This document shows positions 20,655 to 28,980 of a stretch of 64,000 nt of DNA, piece by piece. The notes beneath the pieces are model-generated. The model had not been told where the DNA came from and ran no database searches. It saw only the letters and a program-made list of their open reading frames with translations. The stretch lies in assembly GCF_021166475.1 (NCBI RefSeq), contig NZ_JAJOYS010000001.1, forward strand, positions 1,178,001 through 1,242,000. The letters are read 5' to 3'. Numbering within the stretch: the stretch's first letter is position 1; the number at the start of each line of letters is the position of its first letter. The DNA is from Pelagibacterium xiamenense. GTDB lineage: Bacteria > Pseudomonadota > Alphaproteobacteria > Rhizobiales > Devosiaceae. The position numbers were made by a program, and so were the translations under genes.

Positions 20655-21073
20655 TGAATACCGTCATCTTCCGGACGGCGGCACCGATACTTGCCGCGCT
20701 CATGATCATGTTCTCGATATTCGTGCTCCTGCGCGGGCACAACGAGCCCGGCGGCGGATTTATCGGCGGGCTCATCGGGGCGTCGGGCATTGCCATTTAC
20801 GGCATCGCCTGCGGCGTCGATGCCGCACGCAGGGCGCTCAAGGTGCACCCGATTTCGCTTGCCGGCCTGGGCGTTTTCCTTGCGGCCTTGAGCGGCTTTC
20901 TTTCGCTGCCGGCGGCCGTTCCGTTCCTGACGGGGCTCTGGGCGACGTTCTATGTCGAGGGTGCGGAGATTTCGCTTTCAACGCCGATGATGTTCGATAT
21001 CGGGGTCTATTTCGTCGTGGTGGGGGCCGTGGGCACCATCGCGCTGACGCTCGAGGGCGGGGAGGACGACTGA
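20654..21073 (+). CDS. mnhB: Mrp antiporter subunit B
   Basis: A 139-residue membrane protein with four predicted helices and the MnhB signature [17 protein letters not shown] near residue 25. Starts with GTG overlapping the mnhA TAG by one base, preceded by AGGAGG, and its TGA overlaps the mnhC ATG by one base. Part of the hetero-oligomeric Mrp complex; it is needed for assembly and transport but has no catalytic site of its own. Confidence 0.93.
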   Translation: MNTVIFRTAAPILAALMIMFSIFVLLRGHNEPGGGFIGGLIGASGIAIYGIACGVDAARRALKVHPISLAGLGVFLAALSGFLSLPAAVPFLTGLWATFYVEGAEISLSTPMMFDIGVYFVVVGAVGTIALTLEGGEDD

Positions 21074-21450
21074 TGGAAACAGCGCTTGTCGGGCTGATCG
21101 CCCTGTTCTTTGCCGTTTCGCTCTATCTGCTCTTGTCCAAATCCATCATCCGGATGCTGCTGGGCGTTGCCATTCTGGGCAATGCGGTGAACCTCCTGAT
21201 CTTCACAACGGGTCGGCTGACGGCAGAAATACCGCCCATTGTGCCCGAAGACGCCTATGCGCCGATCCAGGGATCGGCCAACCCGCTGCCGCAGGCACTG
21301 ATCCTCACCGCCATCGTGATCGGCTTTGCGATGTTCGCCTTCCTTCTGGTGCTGGGCTACCGCGCTTACCAGGCGCTCGACGCCGACAACACCGACAACA
21401 TGCGCCTCGCCGAACCCGAGGATGCGCCGCGCCCACCGTTGAGCTACTAG
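21073..21450 (+). CDS. mnhC: Mrp antiporter subunit C
   Basis: A 125-residue NuoK-like subunit with three hydrophobic helices (ALVGLIALFFAVSLYLLLSK, MLLGVAILGNAVNLLIF and ALILTAIVIGFAMFAFLLVL). The conserved NPLPQALILTAIVIG stretch identifies MnhC. It overlaps mnhB by one base; mnhD begins 13 bp after its stop. In NuoK-type proteins this region contributes to the ion pathway. Confidence 0.93.
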   Translation: METALVGLIALFFAVSLYLLLSKSIIRMLLGVAILGNAVNLLIFTTGRLTAEIPPIVPEDAYAPIQGSANPLPQALILTAIVIGFAMFAFLLVLGYRAYQALDADNTDNMRLAEPEDAPRPPLSY

Positions 21451-21463
21451 GTAAAGAACAAGA

Positions 21464-23056
21464 ATGGCGACCGCCGCGACTAGCTACGACGCACTCAACC
21501 TGCCCCCCGCGATGATCGAGGGCGCGACCGCTCCGGCCGACTGGATCGTCGTCTGGCCCGTGGCGCTGGCGCTGTTCGGCGCCGGGCTTCTGGTGATGCT
21601 GCGCAACCAGCGGCCGCTGCAATCGGTCTTTGCGGGGCTGATCGTGCTGGCGATCATCGTTTCGAACGTCTATTTGCTGCTGCGCGTCTTTGAGGCCGGC
21701 CCGCTCGCCATGACCATGGGCAAGTGGCTGCCGCCCTTTGGCATCACGTTCGTCGCCGACATGACCGGGGCGCTTTTCGCGCTCTCCGCCTCGGTCGCCG
21801 CTTTCATCGTCGTCATCTTCGCCAAGGTCGAACTCGACGGGCGCGAATACAGGTTCGGGTTCTACCCGCTTTTGCTGCTGCTCCTGTGCGGGGTGAGCGG
21901 GTCGTTCCTCACAGGGGACATCTTCAACCTTTATGTGTGGTTCGAGGTGATGCTGATCGCGTCCTTCGGGCTTCTGATCCTGGGCGGGCGCCGCATCCAG
22001 ATCGATGGCGCGGTGAAGTACGGGTTCCTCAATTTTCTGGCCACAGCGCTCTTTCTGATCGCCATCGCCTATCTTTACGGGATCACCGGCACGCTCAACA
22101 TGGCCGACATCGCGCGCAAATCCGCCGAGGCGCCGGTGGGGCCGCTGCTGACCGCGTCCGGGCTGTTCCTTTTCGCGTTCGGGGTCAAGGCGGCGGCGTT
22201 TCCCGCCAATGCCTGGCTGCCCGCGGCCTATCACACCCCGGCGGTGGCCGTTTCAGCGCTTTTTGGCGGCCTTCTGACCAAGGTCGGCGCCTACGCCGCC
22301 TATCGCGTGCTGGTGCTGATGCTGCCGGCAGGCAGGGATATGCTCGAGCCGGTCATTCTGGCCGTCGCGGTGGCAACCATGATCCTCGGGCCGCTGGGCG
22401 CGCTGGCGCAGACAAATCTGCGTCGGGCCATCGGCTTCCTCGTGATCGGGGGCATCGGCGTGCTTTTCGCGGGACTGACGCTGGGCACCCAGCACGGTAT
22501 CGGCGGCGGCGTCATTTATGCGGTGCATTCGATCCTGACGCTGACGGCGTTCTATCTCGTCGGCGGGCTGGTCGAGCGCATGAGCGGGACGCAGGACATC
22601 CGATATATGGGCGGGATCTACACGGTCAACGCGCCGCTTTCGATCCTCTTCATCATCCTCGTATTCGCCATGGCCGGCCTGCCGCCCTTCCTCGGGCTGT
22701 GGCCGAAAATCCTGCTCGTCGAGGGTGGCGTGCGGGCCGGGGACTGGGTGATCGTCACGACCCTCCTGCTCAATTCGCTTCTGACGCTGATTGCGGCCAG
22801 CCGCCTCTGGGCGCATATTTTCTGGCGCAACGGCCATGAAGGCGCCCGATCCGAGCAGCCCAATGATACGCTGCGGCGGCTGACGTCCGACGAAGTCGGG
22901 CTCGGGCTTGCGCCGACGATCGCGCTTGTGGCGCTGATCGTGGTGCTCGGGTTCTTCCCCAACTGGCTGATCGAGGCGGGCGGCGTCGCGGCCATCGACT
23001 TGCTCGAGCCGGAACGCTACATCTCCGCCGTTTTCGCAGGAGTGCCGCAATCATGA
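21464..23056 (+). CDS. mnhD: Mrp antiporter subunit D
   Basis: A 530-residue NuoM/NuoN-like subunit with about 14 helices. The conserved Glu is in FNLYVWFEVMLIASFGLL, and the Lys residues lie in FGVKAAAFPANAWLPAAYHTP and LLTKVGAYAAYR, as in proton-translocating complex I subunits. Paralogue of the MnhA core and thought to form one of the two ion channels of the complex. Its TGA overlaps the mnhE ATG in ATGA. Confidence 0.94.
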   Translation: MATAATSYDALNLPPAMIEGATAPADWIVVWPVALALFGAGLLVMLRNQRPLQSVFAGLIVLAIIVSNVYLLLRVFEAGPLAMTMGKWLPPFGITFVADMTGALFALSASVAAFIVVIFAKVELDGREYRFGFYPLLLLLLCGVSGSFLTGDIFNLYVWFEVMLIASFGLLILGGRRIQIDGAVKYGFLNFLATALFLIAIAYLYGITGTLNMADIARKSAEAPVGPLLTASGLFLFAFGVKAAAFPANAWLPAAYHTPAVAVSALFGGLLTKVGAYAAYRVLVLMLPAGRDMLEPVILAVAVATMILGPLGALAQTNLRRAIGFLVIGGIGVLFAGLTLGTQHGIGGGVIYAVHSILTLTAFYLVGGLVERMSGTQDIRYMGGIYTVNAPLSILFIILVFAMAGLPPFLGLWPKILLVEGGVRAGDWVIVTTLLLNSLLTLIAASRLWAHIFWRNGHEGARSEQPNDTLRRLTSDEVGLGLAPTIALVALIVVLGFFPNWLIEAGGVAAIDLLEPERYISAVFAGVPQS

Positions 23057-23535
23057 ATTTCGCCCTCCTCGTTCTGATCCTTGCCATCGTCTGGGGCGCT
23101 GTCACCGGCTCGTTCGGGATCATGAACCTGCTGCTGGGGCTCGGCGTCGCCGTCATAGCCCTGTTCTTCGTGCGTGACCGGGTGACCCGGCCGAACCTGC
23201 TACGCCGGATGTGGCGCATCGTTTCGCTGATCGGGCTGTTCCTTTACGAGCTCATGATGTCGGCGATCCGCGTCGCCGTTCTCGTCGCCGCCCCGGATAT
23301 GGGCCGCAGGGTGCGCCCCGCGATCATCGCCTATCCGCTCACGGTGACCTCGGACGTGGAGATCACGCTTTTGTCCAGCCTGATCACGCTCACGCCGGGC
23401 ACGCTGAGCGTCGACGTGTCCAAGGACCGCAAGACGCTTTATGTGCACGTGCTCGAACTGCACGACGAAAAAGAGACGATCCGATCCATCCGCACGGGCT
23501 TTGAGGCCAAGATCATTGAGGTATTCGAACCATGA
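23053..23535 (+). CDS. mnhE: Mrp antiporter subunit E
   Basis: A 160-residue subunit with two N-terminal membrane helices and a cytoplasmic C-terminal part carrying the family signature [19 protein letters not shown] and [11 protein letters not shown]. Overlaps mnhD and mnhF by four bases each, so translation of the set is coupled. Confidence 0.93.
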   Translation: MNFALLVLILAIVWGAVTGSFGIMNLLLGLGVAVIALFFVRDRVTRPNLLRRMWRIVSLIGLFLYELMMSAIRVAVLVAAPDMGRRVRPAIIAYPLTVTSDVEITLLSSLITLTPGTLSVDVSKDRKTLYVHVLELHDEKETIRSIRTGFEAKIIEVFEP

Positions 23536-23855
23536 GCGGTCCTGAATTCCTGCATCTGGCGACCACCATATCGCTCGGCCTTTTGACCGTGTCGCTGCTC
23601 TTGACGATGTACCGCATCGTCGTCGGCCCGTCCCTGCCGGACCGCATTCTGGCGCTCGATATGCTGGTTGCCGTGGTGATCGGCTATATCGTCGTCATCG
23701 CCATCCGCACCGGCTTCATGCTTTATCTCGACATCGCCATCGCGCTGGGGCTTGTGGGCTTTCTCTCGACGGTGGCCTTCGCGCGCTTCATCTATCAACG
23801 CTGGGAAATCTCGCGCAGCGCGCAAGAGGAATCACGCGAGGAGGCCCGGGAATGA
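23532..23855 (+). CDS. mnhF: Mrp antiporter subunit F
   Basis: A 107-residue protein with three membrane helices. The conserved [17 protein letters not shown] motif (near residue 30) and the Asp of the [19 protein letters not shown] helix mark MnhF. Related single-chain MnhF/PhaF proteins can transport cholate in some bacteria, but here it is part of the complex. Overlaps mnhG by four bases. Confidence 0.93.
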   Translation: MSGPEFLHLATTISLGLLTVSLLLTMYRIVVGPSLPDRILALDMLVAVVIGYIVVIAIRTGFMLYLDIAIALGLVGFLSTVAFARFIYQRWEISRSAQEESREEARE

Positions 23856-24205
23856 TTGCCGAACTGCTGTATTACATTGCCGGCCTGCTGCTGCTGATCG
23901 GCGCCGCGTTCAGCTTTCTCGCCGTGATCGGCATCCTGCGGTTGCCCGATCTTTATACCCGCGCGCACGCCGCCTCCAAGGCCGGAACCGTCGGCTCGGG
24001 GCTGACGCTGATCGCAATCGCACTGATTTCATTCGACGGCGCGGTGATTCTCCGCGCGCTGGTGGGCATCGTCTTTTTCATGCTCACCGCGCCGATCTCC
24101 GCTCATCTCCTGGCCCGGGCAGCCTATGTTGCCGGGTACAAACCCTGTGGAGAAACCGTATTTAACGCCCTCGAAAATCATGACGGCGATTCAAGTAAAG
24201 ACTAG
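23852..24205 (+). CDS. mnhG: Mrp antiporter subunit G
   Basis: A 117-residue protein with three helices and the MnhG signature [20 protein letters not shown] (residues 26-45). The C-terminal 20 residues are hydrophilic and variable. Last gene of the seven-gene operon; no clear stem-loop terminator follows before mucR, so read-through into the next leader is possible. Confidence 0.92.
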   Translation: MIAELLYYIAGLLLLIGAAFSFLAVIGILRLPDLYTRAHAASKAGTVGSGLTLIAIALISFDGAVILRALVGIVFFMLTAPISAHLLARAAYVAGYKPCGETVFNALENHDGDSSKD

Positions 24206-24342
24206 AGTGCGCTAAATTTCGCCAAGATGTATTGTGAAGCTTGAATCTGAGACTAAATAACCGTACACCAGACCAATTGGCCCAGACGCTTAAAAACCAC
24301 CCTGCGTAAGCCAGTATGTCCCCAACTTGAAAGGGAATCGCA

Positions 24343-24765
24343 ATGACCAACACGGTGGATGCGGAGCCCAAGGTCGATATCGACCTTGTAGAGTTCAGTA
24401 CCGAAATCGTATCGGCTTATGTAAGCCACAATGCCATTAGCCCGACCGACCTTCCCAAGCTGATCGGCGATGTTCACGCAGCGCTCAAAGCACTGCACAC
24501 CGAAGAGATTGCTCAGCCGGTAGAAGAAAAGAAGCCGGCAGTGCCTGTGCGCAAATCTGTGACGCCGGACTACATCATCTGTCTCGAAGACGGAAAGAAG
24601 TTCAAGTCGCTGAAGCGTCATCTGCGCACGCATTACAATCTTTCGCCGGAAGAATATCGCGAAAAATGGGGACTCCCGAGCGACTATCCCATGGTCGCGC
24701 CGAGCTATTCCGAGACGCGCTCGAAGCTCGCCAAGGTCAACGGCCTGGGCCGCAAGTCGGCCTGA
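24343..24765 (+). CDS. mucR: MucR/Ros-family zinc-finger transcriptional regulator
   Basis: A 140-residue prokaryotic zinc-finger protein. The finger is YIICLEDGKKFKSLKRHLRTHYN: Cys then Asp (C-x2-D) with two His, the CxxD-type coordination found in MucR/Ml proteins instead of the CxxC of Ros87. The following NLSPEEYREKWGLPSDYPMVAP is the family signature. MucR proteins are H-NS-like global repressors in Hyphomicrobiales, binding AT-rich DNA and repressing themselves; the AT-rich 137-bp leader here fits. AAAGGGA precedes the ATG. Ends at a good terminator. Confidence 0.93.
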   Translation: MTNTVDAEPKVDIDLVEFSTEIVSAYVSHNAISPTDLPKLIGDVHAALKALHTEEIAQPVEEKKPAVPVRKSVTPDYIICLEDGKKFKSLKRHLRTHYNLSPEEYREKWGLPSDYPMVAPSYSETRSKLAKVNGLGRKSA

Positions 24766-24832
24766 TCGCGCGCTGGAGGCGCGCCGCGCGCCTCGGGGAC
24801 GACAGTATCGCATCAGCACGGATCCACTGATC

Positions 24833-24858
24833 AAGGCCGCCTTCGGGCGGCCTTTTTC
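24833..24858 (+). terminator. Rho-independent terminator of mucR
   Basis: A perfect 9-bp inverted repeat (AAGGCCGCC at 24833-24841, GGCGGCCTT at 24846-24854) with the stable TTCG tetraloop, followed by a T-run. It lies 68 bp after the mucR stop. Confidence 0.85.
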
Positions 24859-24913
24859 GTGCACGATTAACGGCGCGGGTACCGAAGTTATCCCCGCCCC
24901 CACCTTCTCCCGT

Positions 24914-24933
24914 TATAGGAATTATGTCCTATA
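24914..24933. promoter_or_regulatory. Inverted repeat, candidate operator of the DnaA-domain gene
   Basis: TATAGGA (24914-24920) and TCCTATA (24927-24933) are perfect 7-bp arms with a six-base spacer ATTATG. A further TCCTAT half-site covers the start codon of the downstream gene at 24951. The repeat falls where the core promoter should be, so it is a plausible site for a repressor or for autoregulation. The regulator is unknown. Confidence 0.45.
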
Positions 24934-24950
24934 TGTGAGAAGGTGGTCCT

Positions 24951-25388
24951 ATGACGATCCGGCATACACGTTCCCAGACAGTTCAGGAGGCATCGGGTCT
25001 CCGTTATACCGGCGCGACCTCGCGGGGCCGCGACCGGCAGGTACGGCGGGCCTGCCGCAAGGTCGGCCGCCACGTCGCCGCCGCGCGCGGCGTGACGTTC
25101 GCCGAATTGCTCATGCCCAGCCGCTCGCGGGCGCCGGTCGCGGCGGCACGGCAGGTCGCGATGTATCTGTGTCACACGCTGCTGGGCGCGACGATGACCG
25201 AAGTCGGGCGCGCGTTCGGGCGGGACCGCAAGACGGTTTCGCATGCCTGCGCCGCGGTCGAAGACCTGCGCGACGACCGGGCGACGGACGAGGAGCTCCT
25301 GGCCCTCGAGCGCGTCATCGACGATGCCCTCATCGCCGCCCGTATCCATCCGGGCAAGCCCCGGGGGGCACGTCATGTCAGCCACTGA
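24951..25388 (+). CDS. Stand-alone DnaA domain IV (DNA-binding) protein
   Basis: A 145-residue protein whose residues 65-115 match the DnaA C-terminal duplex-binding domain: ARQVAMYLCHTLLGATMTEVGRAFGRDRKTVSHACAAV in consecutive parts, equivalent to the DnaA helix-turn-helix and the DHTTV/DRKTV signature loop that recognises DnaA boxes. The AAA+ ATPase domain is entirely absent. Such orphan proteins are frequent in Hyphomicrobiales and may bind DnaA boxes or act as transcription factors. GAAGGTGG precedes the ATG. The 3' end overlaps the DUF6456 gene by 14 bp, implying coupled translation. Confidence 0.82.
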   Translation: MTIRHTRSQTVQEASGLRYTGATSRGRDRQVRRACRKVGRHVAAARGVTFAELLMPSRSRAPVAAARQVAMYLCHTLLGATMTEVGRAFGRDRKTVSHACAAVEDLRDDRATDEELLALERVIDDALIAARIHPGKPRGARHVSH

Positions 25389-26070
25389 ACGCCAGATGCG
25401 CTTCGTCCATGCGCTCCTGCGCGGCAGGCAGGAAACGGTCGCAACGCTTTCGGAGCGCGAACGGGCGGAACTGATCGACGCGGGGGTCGTCACCGAAGCC
25501 GGAGAGGGGCCGCGCGCCACGGCGGCGGCGCGCGAATGGCTGCGCCGGGCCCGGGCTGCAGGCGGCAGCGAGGCCGCTCAGCCGCCCGCTGGCGAACCGC
25601 TGCCGCTGCTCGCCGCCCTGGCACGCGCATCGGGCAGCCGCCCGGCCTTCCTTGCGCCGCACCATCTGGAGGCGGCGCGGCGGGTGCAGCGTCTGTTCGA
25701 CAAGGCGCACCTCACGCCCCGAACGACAATGGCCTATAGCCCGATCGTGACCGGGGGCGCGCCCAACGGGCAAGCGAGCGCCGATATTACCGACATGGCT
25801 GCGTCCGCCCGCAAGGCGCTGGCGGCGCTCCACGCCCGGCTTCCCCGCGATTGCGCGGGGGTCGTTATCGACGTGTGCGGGTATGAAAAGGGGCTGCAGG
25901 CGGTCGAGACCGAACGCGGATGGCCCCGGCGTTCGGCCAAGCTGGTGCTGCGGATCGGGCTCGATCAGCTCGCGCGGCACTACGGGCTGGCCCCGGAGGT
26001 CAGCGGCCCGGATACCGCGCGGGTGAGCAAATGGAGAGAGGAGGGCGCGCGCCCGCGTGAGTTTTACTAG
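25375..26070 (+). CDS. DUF6456 domain-containing protein
   Basis: A 231-residue protein of unknown function. Residues 1-60 look like a helical winged-helix module (LSERERAELIDAGVVTEAG); the C-terminal part is the conserved block around RVQRLFDKAHLTPRTTMAYSP, ALHARLPRDCAGVVIDVCGYEKGLQ and RSAKLVLRIGLDQLARHYGL. In Hyphomicrobiales this family is commonly found next to the DnaA-domain protein; here the two overlap by 14 bp. A GGGGGG ribosome site lies inside the upstream gene. A regulatory or DNA-associated role is an inference from the partner gene. Confidence 0.78.
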   Translation: MSATERQMRFVHALLRGRQETVATLSERERAELIDAGVVTEAGEGPRATAAAREWLRRARAAGGSEAAQPPAGEPLPLLAALARASGSRPAFLAPHHLEAARRVQRLFDKAHLTPRTTMAYSPIVTGGAPNGQASADITDMAASARKALAALHARLPRDCAGVVIDVCGYEKGLQAVETERGWPRRSAKLVLRIGLDQLARHYGLAPEVSGPDTARVSKWREEGARPREFY

Positions 26071-26119
26071 GCGCTGTCGGCGTACTGGGGGGCAGGGAGT
26101 ATCCCGTCCGCCGCAGCGT

Positions 26120-26545
26120 CTAAGCCATCGCCATCGCGTCCGAGCGGATGCGCTTGACCATTGCGGTCAGCCCGTTCGAGCGCTGGGTGGAAAGGTGTTC
26201 GCGCAGCCCGATCTCGTCGAGCAACGGGATCGCGTCGGTCTCGGCAACATCCTTGGGCGTCCGGCCCGAATAGAGCGCGAGCAGGATGGCGACGAGGCCC
26301 TTGACGATGAGCGCGTCTGACTCCCCGCGATAGGTGAGCACCGTTTCTCCGTTCTGCGCGTGCGGTTCGGTGACGAGCCACACCTGGGACGCGCAGCCAT
26401 GCACCTTGTTGGCGGCGCTGCGTTCGGCCTCGGCAAGCGGAGGCAACGCCTGGCCAAGCTCGATGACATAACGGTACCGGTCTTCCCAATCATCGAGAAA
26501 GGAAAGGTTTTCGGCGATTTCGTCGAATGCGGGTGTCGTCTTCAT
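26120..26545 (-). CDS. sufE: SufE-family cysteine desulfurase activator
   Basis: A 141-residue SufE-like protein that accepts persulfide sulfur from SufS for Fe-S cluster assembly. The active-site Cys lies in NKVHGCASQVWL. Flanking family motifs are FLDDWEDRYRYVIELG and SALIVKGLVAILL-type helix (here SDALIVKGLVAILLALYSG). The start MKTTPAFDEI at 26545 fits family length; upstream sequence belongs to a terminator. It stands apart from any suf operon in the window and converges on the DUF6456 gene. Confidence 0.9.
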   Translation of the reverse strand: MKTTPAFDEIAENLSFLDDWEDRYRYVIELGQALPPLAEAERSAANKVHGCASQVWLVTEPHAQNGETVLTYRGESDALIVKGLVAILLALYSGRTPKDVAETDAIPLLDEIGLREHLSTQRSNGLTAMVKRIRSDAMAMA

Positions 26546-26573
26546 ACGCTCTAGATAGAGCACTGCGCGCCGC

Positions 26574-26617
26574 AAAAAAAGGGCCGCACGCTCCGCTTCG
26601 TCGCGTATGTGCGGCCC
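26574..26617 (-). terminator. Terminator of the DUF5330 gene
   Basis: On the reverse strand a perfect 9-bp stem (26609-26617 with 26581-26589, GGGCCGCAC type) is followed by seven T residues (26580-26574). It lies between the DUF5330 stop at 26672 and the sufE start, so it separates the two transcription units. Confidence 0.8.
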
Positions 26618-26671
26618 CAAGAGCGAGCCGGCCGGCTGAGGTCCGACCGGGCCGGCCCGGGGAAGATCCTT

Positions 26672-27004
26672 TTAGCCCGCCCAGTCGGGGCGTTCGGGCG
26701 GCACGGGTGCCGTCCGCGGCGCGACCGCGGCGTCCATGAGCGCCGATGCGGCGGTGCCGGCAGAGGCGGTGGTCAGCGCAAGGGGGGCATCGTCCGTGCC
26801 CATGCTTTCGAGAACGCCGAGCGCAGCGGCGCGTCCCGCCGTGCATTCGAGCGAGCCACAGGGGAGACTGGAAATCCCCGCAGCGGCGATCTGCGGCGCG
26901 CTCTGGCCGACCGCCTGCGCCGCATTGCCGATATCGGCACCAGCGTGCGGCGCGAGCACCAGATAAGCGGCGGTGAGCCAGAAAGCCGAGCGAACGATAA
27001 ACAT
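26672..27004 (-). CDS. DUF5330 domain-containing small exported protein
   Basis: A 110-residue protein starting MFIVRSAFWLTAAYLVLAP, a signal-anchor typical of DUF5330. Two cysteines (SLPCGSLECT, residues 49 and 54) may form a disulfide in the periplasm. The tail is rich in Ala and Pro. The family is confined largely to Hyphomicrobiales and has no known function. It has its own terminator and is divergent from the histidine kinase gene across a 254-bp AT-rich gap. Confidence 0.75.
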   Translation of the reverse strand: MFIVRSAFWLTAAYLVLAPHAGADIGNAAQAVGQSAPQIAAAGISSLPCGSLECTAGRAAALGVLESMGTDDAPLALTTASAGTAASALMDAAVAPRTAPVPPERPDWAG

Positions 27005-27227
27005 TTTTCCGAACCATCCTTGCCCCGATAGAGAGGCGATGGGGCAAATCTAGCGCGCCCGCCGTAAAGCCGGTCTCGAAAAAACGCATAAAATTTTCAT
27101 CAAATTTTCGATCAATTGCGCGCGTCCCGGTAAGGCCGGATTCAGCAAGGTTCTATTTACGCTAAGAGGAGAAACCGGCGCGATTCGACGCTCAAAACGG
27201 GGCTTGGGCGCCACTTCGGCCCGCGAC

Positions 27228-27242
27228 TTAAGGGTGCATTAG
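27228..27242. promoter_or_regulatory. Near-consensus CtrA box before the histidine kinase gene
   Basis: TTAA (27228-27231), seven bases, TTAG (27239-27242): one mismatch from TTAA-N7-TTAA. It lies 17 bp before the GTG at 27259 and 83 bp before the ATG at 27325 of the kinase gene; the position favours the downstream start if the box overlaps the promoter. Confidence 0.35.
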
Positions 27243-27258
27243 GGCTTGGGATGGAACT

Positions 27259-28980
27259 GTGTCGCCAACCACAAGGACCGTCCCTTGGGATTCGGGCCAG
27301 GCGCCCGGAAAGTCGAGTAATTTCATGCGCAACCCTTTGAAATTCGCGGAGATCAGCGCGTTCCCGGCAGGCGTTCAGCTCGGGAATCGCTCCACGCGCA
27401 AGGGCCGCGAAACGCTCTTTTTTGCCGCATCGGGGTTGCTCGCGCTCGCCGCGATTGCCTATCCGTTCGCGCTTTACGCCCTGACCGTGGGGATCAGGCT
27501 GCCCTTCCTGCTCGCCAGCATCGCCATGGCCGGCGGCGGCGTCGCGCTGGCGCTCCACATGCACAAGCGCTACGCGATCGAGCGCGCCTGTCTCCTCGTG
27601 ACGGCGGCGGCGCTCGGCCTGACGCTGACGCTCGCCGATCCGGACATTTTCGATTTCGGCCTCGCCGTTCTGATCGGCGCCGCGATCCTCGCGGTGCGCG
27701 AACGTTCGGCCGGCGCAACGGCGGCGCAGGGAGTGTGGGGAGGCGAGGGGGCCGAACGGCGCGCGTTTGCCGACTTCATCGAAAGCGTACCCGACGCGGT
27801 CGCCGGTTTTGGCGCCGACGGCACGCTGCGCTATCTTTCGCGCTCGACGAGCCGGTTGCTCGCCTGCCAGCGCTACGAACTGGACAATGGCGGCTTTTTC
27901 GAACGCATCCACGTGATGGACCGCCCCGCCTATATGGCCGCGATTTCGAGCGCCACGCGGCGCGGCAAGCCGGCGCACGCCGAAATGCGGATGCGCCGCG
28001 ACAGCGATACGCCGGGCCGGTCGGCCCATTACGTGTGGATCGAAATCAGCCTATCGCCGGTCGGTGAAGCCGCGCCCGGCGCGAACGCCCGCGACGTCAT
28101 CGGCGTCATGCGCGACATCACGGTCCGCAAGGACGCCGAGGGCGAGGCCGACAAAGCGCGCCGTGAGGCCGAGCAGGCCTCCGAGGCCAAATCGCGCTTC
28201 CTGGCGACGATCGGGCACGAACTGCGCACGCCGCTCAATGCCATTGTTGGGTTCTCGGACATGATGCAGGCGGGGATCGGCGGCACGCTCGCACCCGGGC
28301 ACATGGAATATGCCGGGCACATCCGTCAGAGCGGGCTGCACCTGCTTGAAGTGGTCAACATGCTGCTCGACATGTCCAAGATCGAGGCGGGCAAGTTCGA
28401 GATCTCGACCGATCTTTTCGCGCCGGATGCACTTGTCGATCCGTGCATGCAGCTTGTCGAAAAGCAGGCCATCGACAAGGGCGTGACGCTCACGCGGGCA
28501 ATGGCGCCGGGCCTTCCGCAGGTTGTCGCCGACGAACGCGCATGCCGTCAGATTCTCATCAACCTCCTCTCCAACGCCGTCAAGTTCAGCCACGAGGGCG
28601 GCGAGGTGCAACTGGCGATGCGCCGGCAGGGCAAGATGCTCGCGGTCGCGGTCTCGGACTCCGGGGTCGGCATGACGCCCGAAACGATCCGGCGTATCGG
28701 CGAGCCTTTCCTCCAGGAGCAGGGCGGTCTCTCGCGCCGCTACGAGGGCACGGGACTGGGACTTTCCATCGTCAAGGGGCTCGTCGGGCTCCATGACGGG
28801 CAGTTGCACGTCACCTCCGAGCCCGGGATCGGCACGACGGTTACCGTCCTCTTGCCGCTCGACGGACCCGAGCGCACGCGCAAGCCGCATTCCGCCGAAA
28901 TCGCGGTCCTTCACACAGGAACCAGCCGCAGCGACGAAGACAAATGGCAACACGACGAAAGACAAAGCGCCGCAAGATGA
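27259..28980 (+). CDS. Membrane-bound PAS sensor histidine kinase
   Basis: Up to 573 residues. Two to four N-terminal membrane helices (LFFAASGLLALAAIAYPFALYAL and following) precede a PAS domain (about 165-290: FADFIESVPDAVAGFGADGT ... RDVIGVMRDITVRKDA). HisKA has His320 in FLATIGHELRTPLNAI; the HATPase has the N box NLLSNAVKFS, G1 SDSGVGM and G2 GTGLGLSIVKGLV. The kinase core resembles the PleC/DivJ/PdhS group of cell-cycle kinases. GTG 27259 is the longest start; ATG 27325 is a good alternative. Its 3' end overlaps the peptidoglycan-binding gene; the partner regulator is not adjacent. Confidence 0.88.
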   Translation: MSPTTRTVPWDSGQAPGKSSNFMRNPLKFAEISAFPAGVQLGNRSTRKGRETLFFAASGLLALAAIAYPFALYALTVGIRLPFLLASIAMAGGGVALALHMHKRYAIERACLLVTAAALGLTLTLADPDIFDFGLAVLIGAAILAVRERSAGATAAQGVWGGEGAERRAFADFIESVPDAVAGFGADGTLRYLSRSTSRLLACQRYELDNGGFFERIHVMDRPAYMAAISSATRRGKPAHAEMRMRRDSDTPGRSAHYVWIEISLSPVGEAAPGANARDVIGVMRDITVRKDAEGEADKARREAEQASEAKSRFLATIGHELRTPLNAIVGFSDMMQAGIGGTLAPGHMEYAGHIRQSGLHLLEVVNMLLDMSKIEAGKFEISTDLFAPDALVDPCMQLVEKQAIDKGVTLTRAMAPGLPQVVADERACRQILINLLSNAVKFSHEGGEVQLAMRRQGKMLAVAVSDSGVGMTPETIRRIGEPFLQEQGGLSRRYEGTGLGLSIVKGLVGLHDGQLHVTSEPGIGTTVTVLLPLDGPERTRKPHSAEIAVLHTGTSRSDEDKWQHDERQSAAR

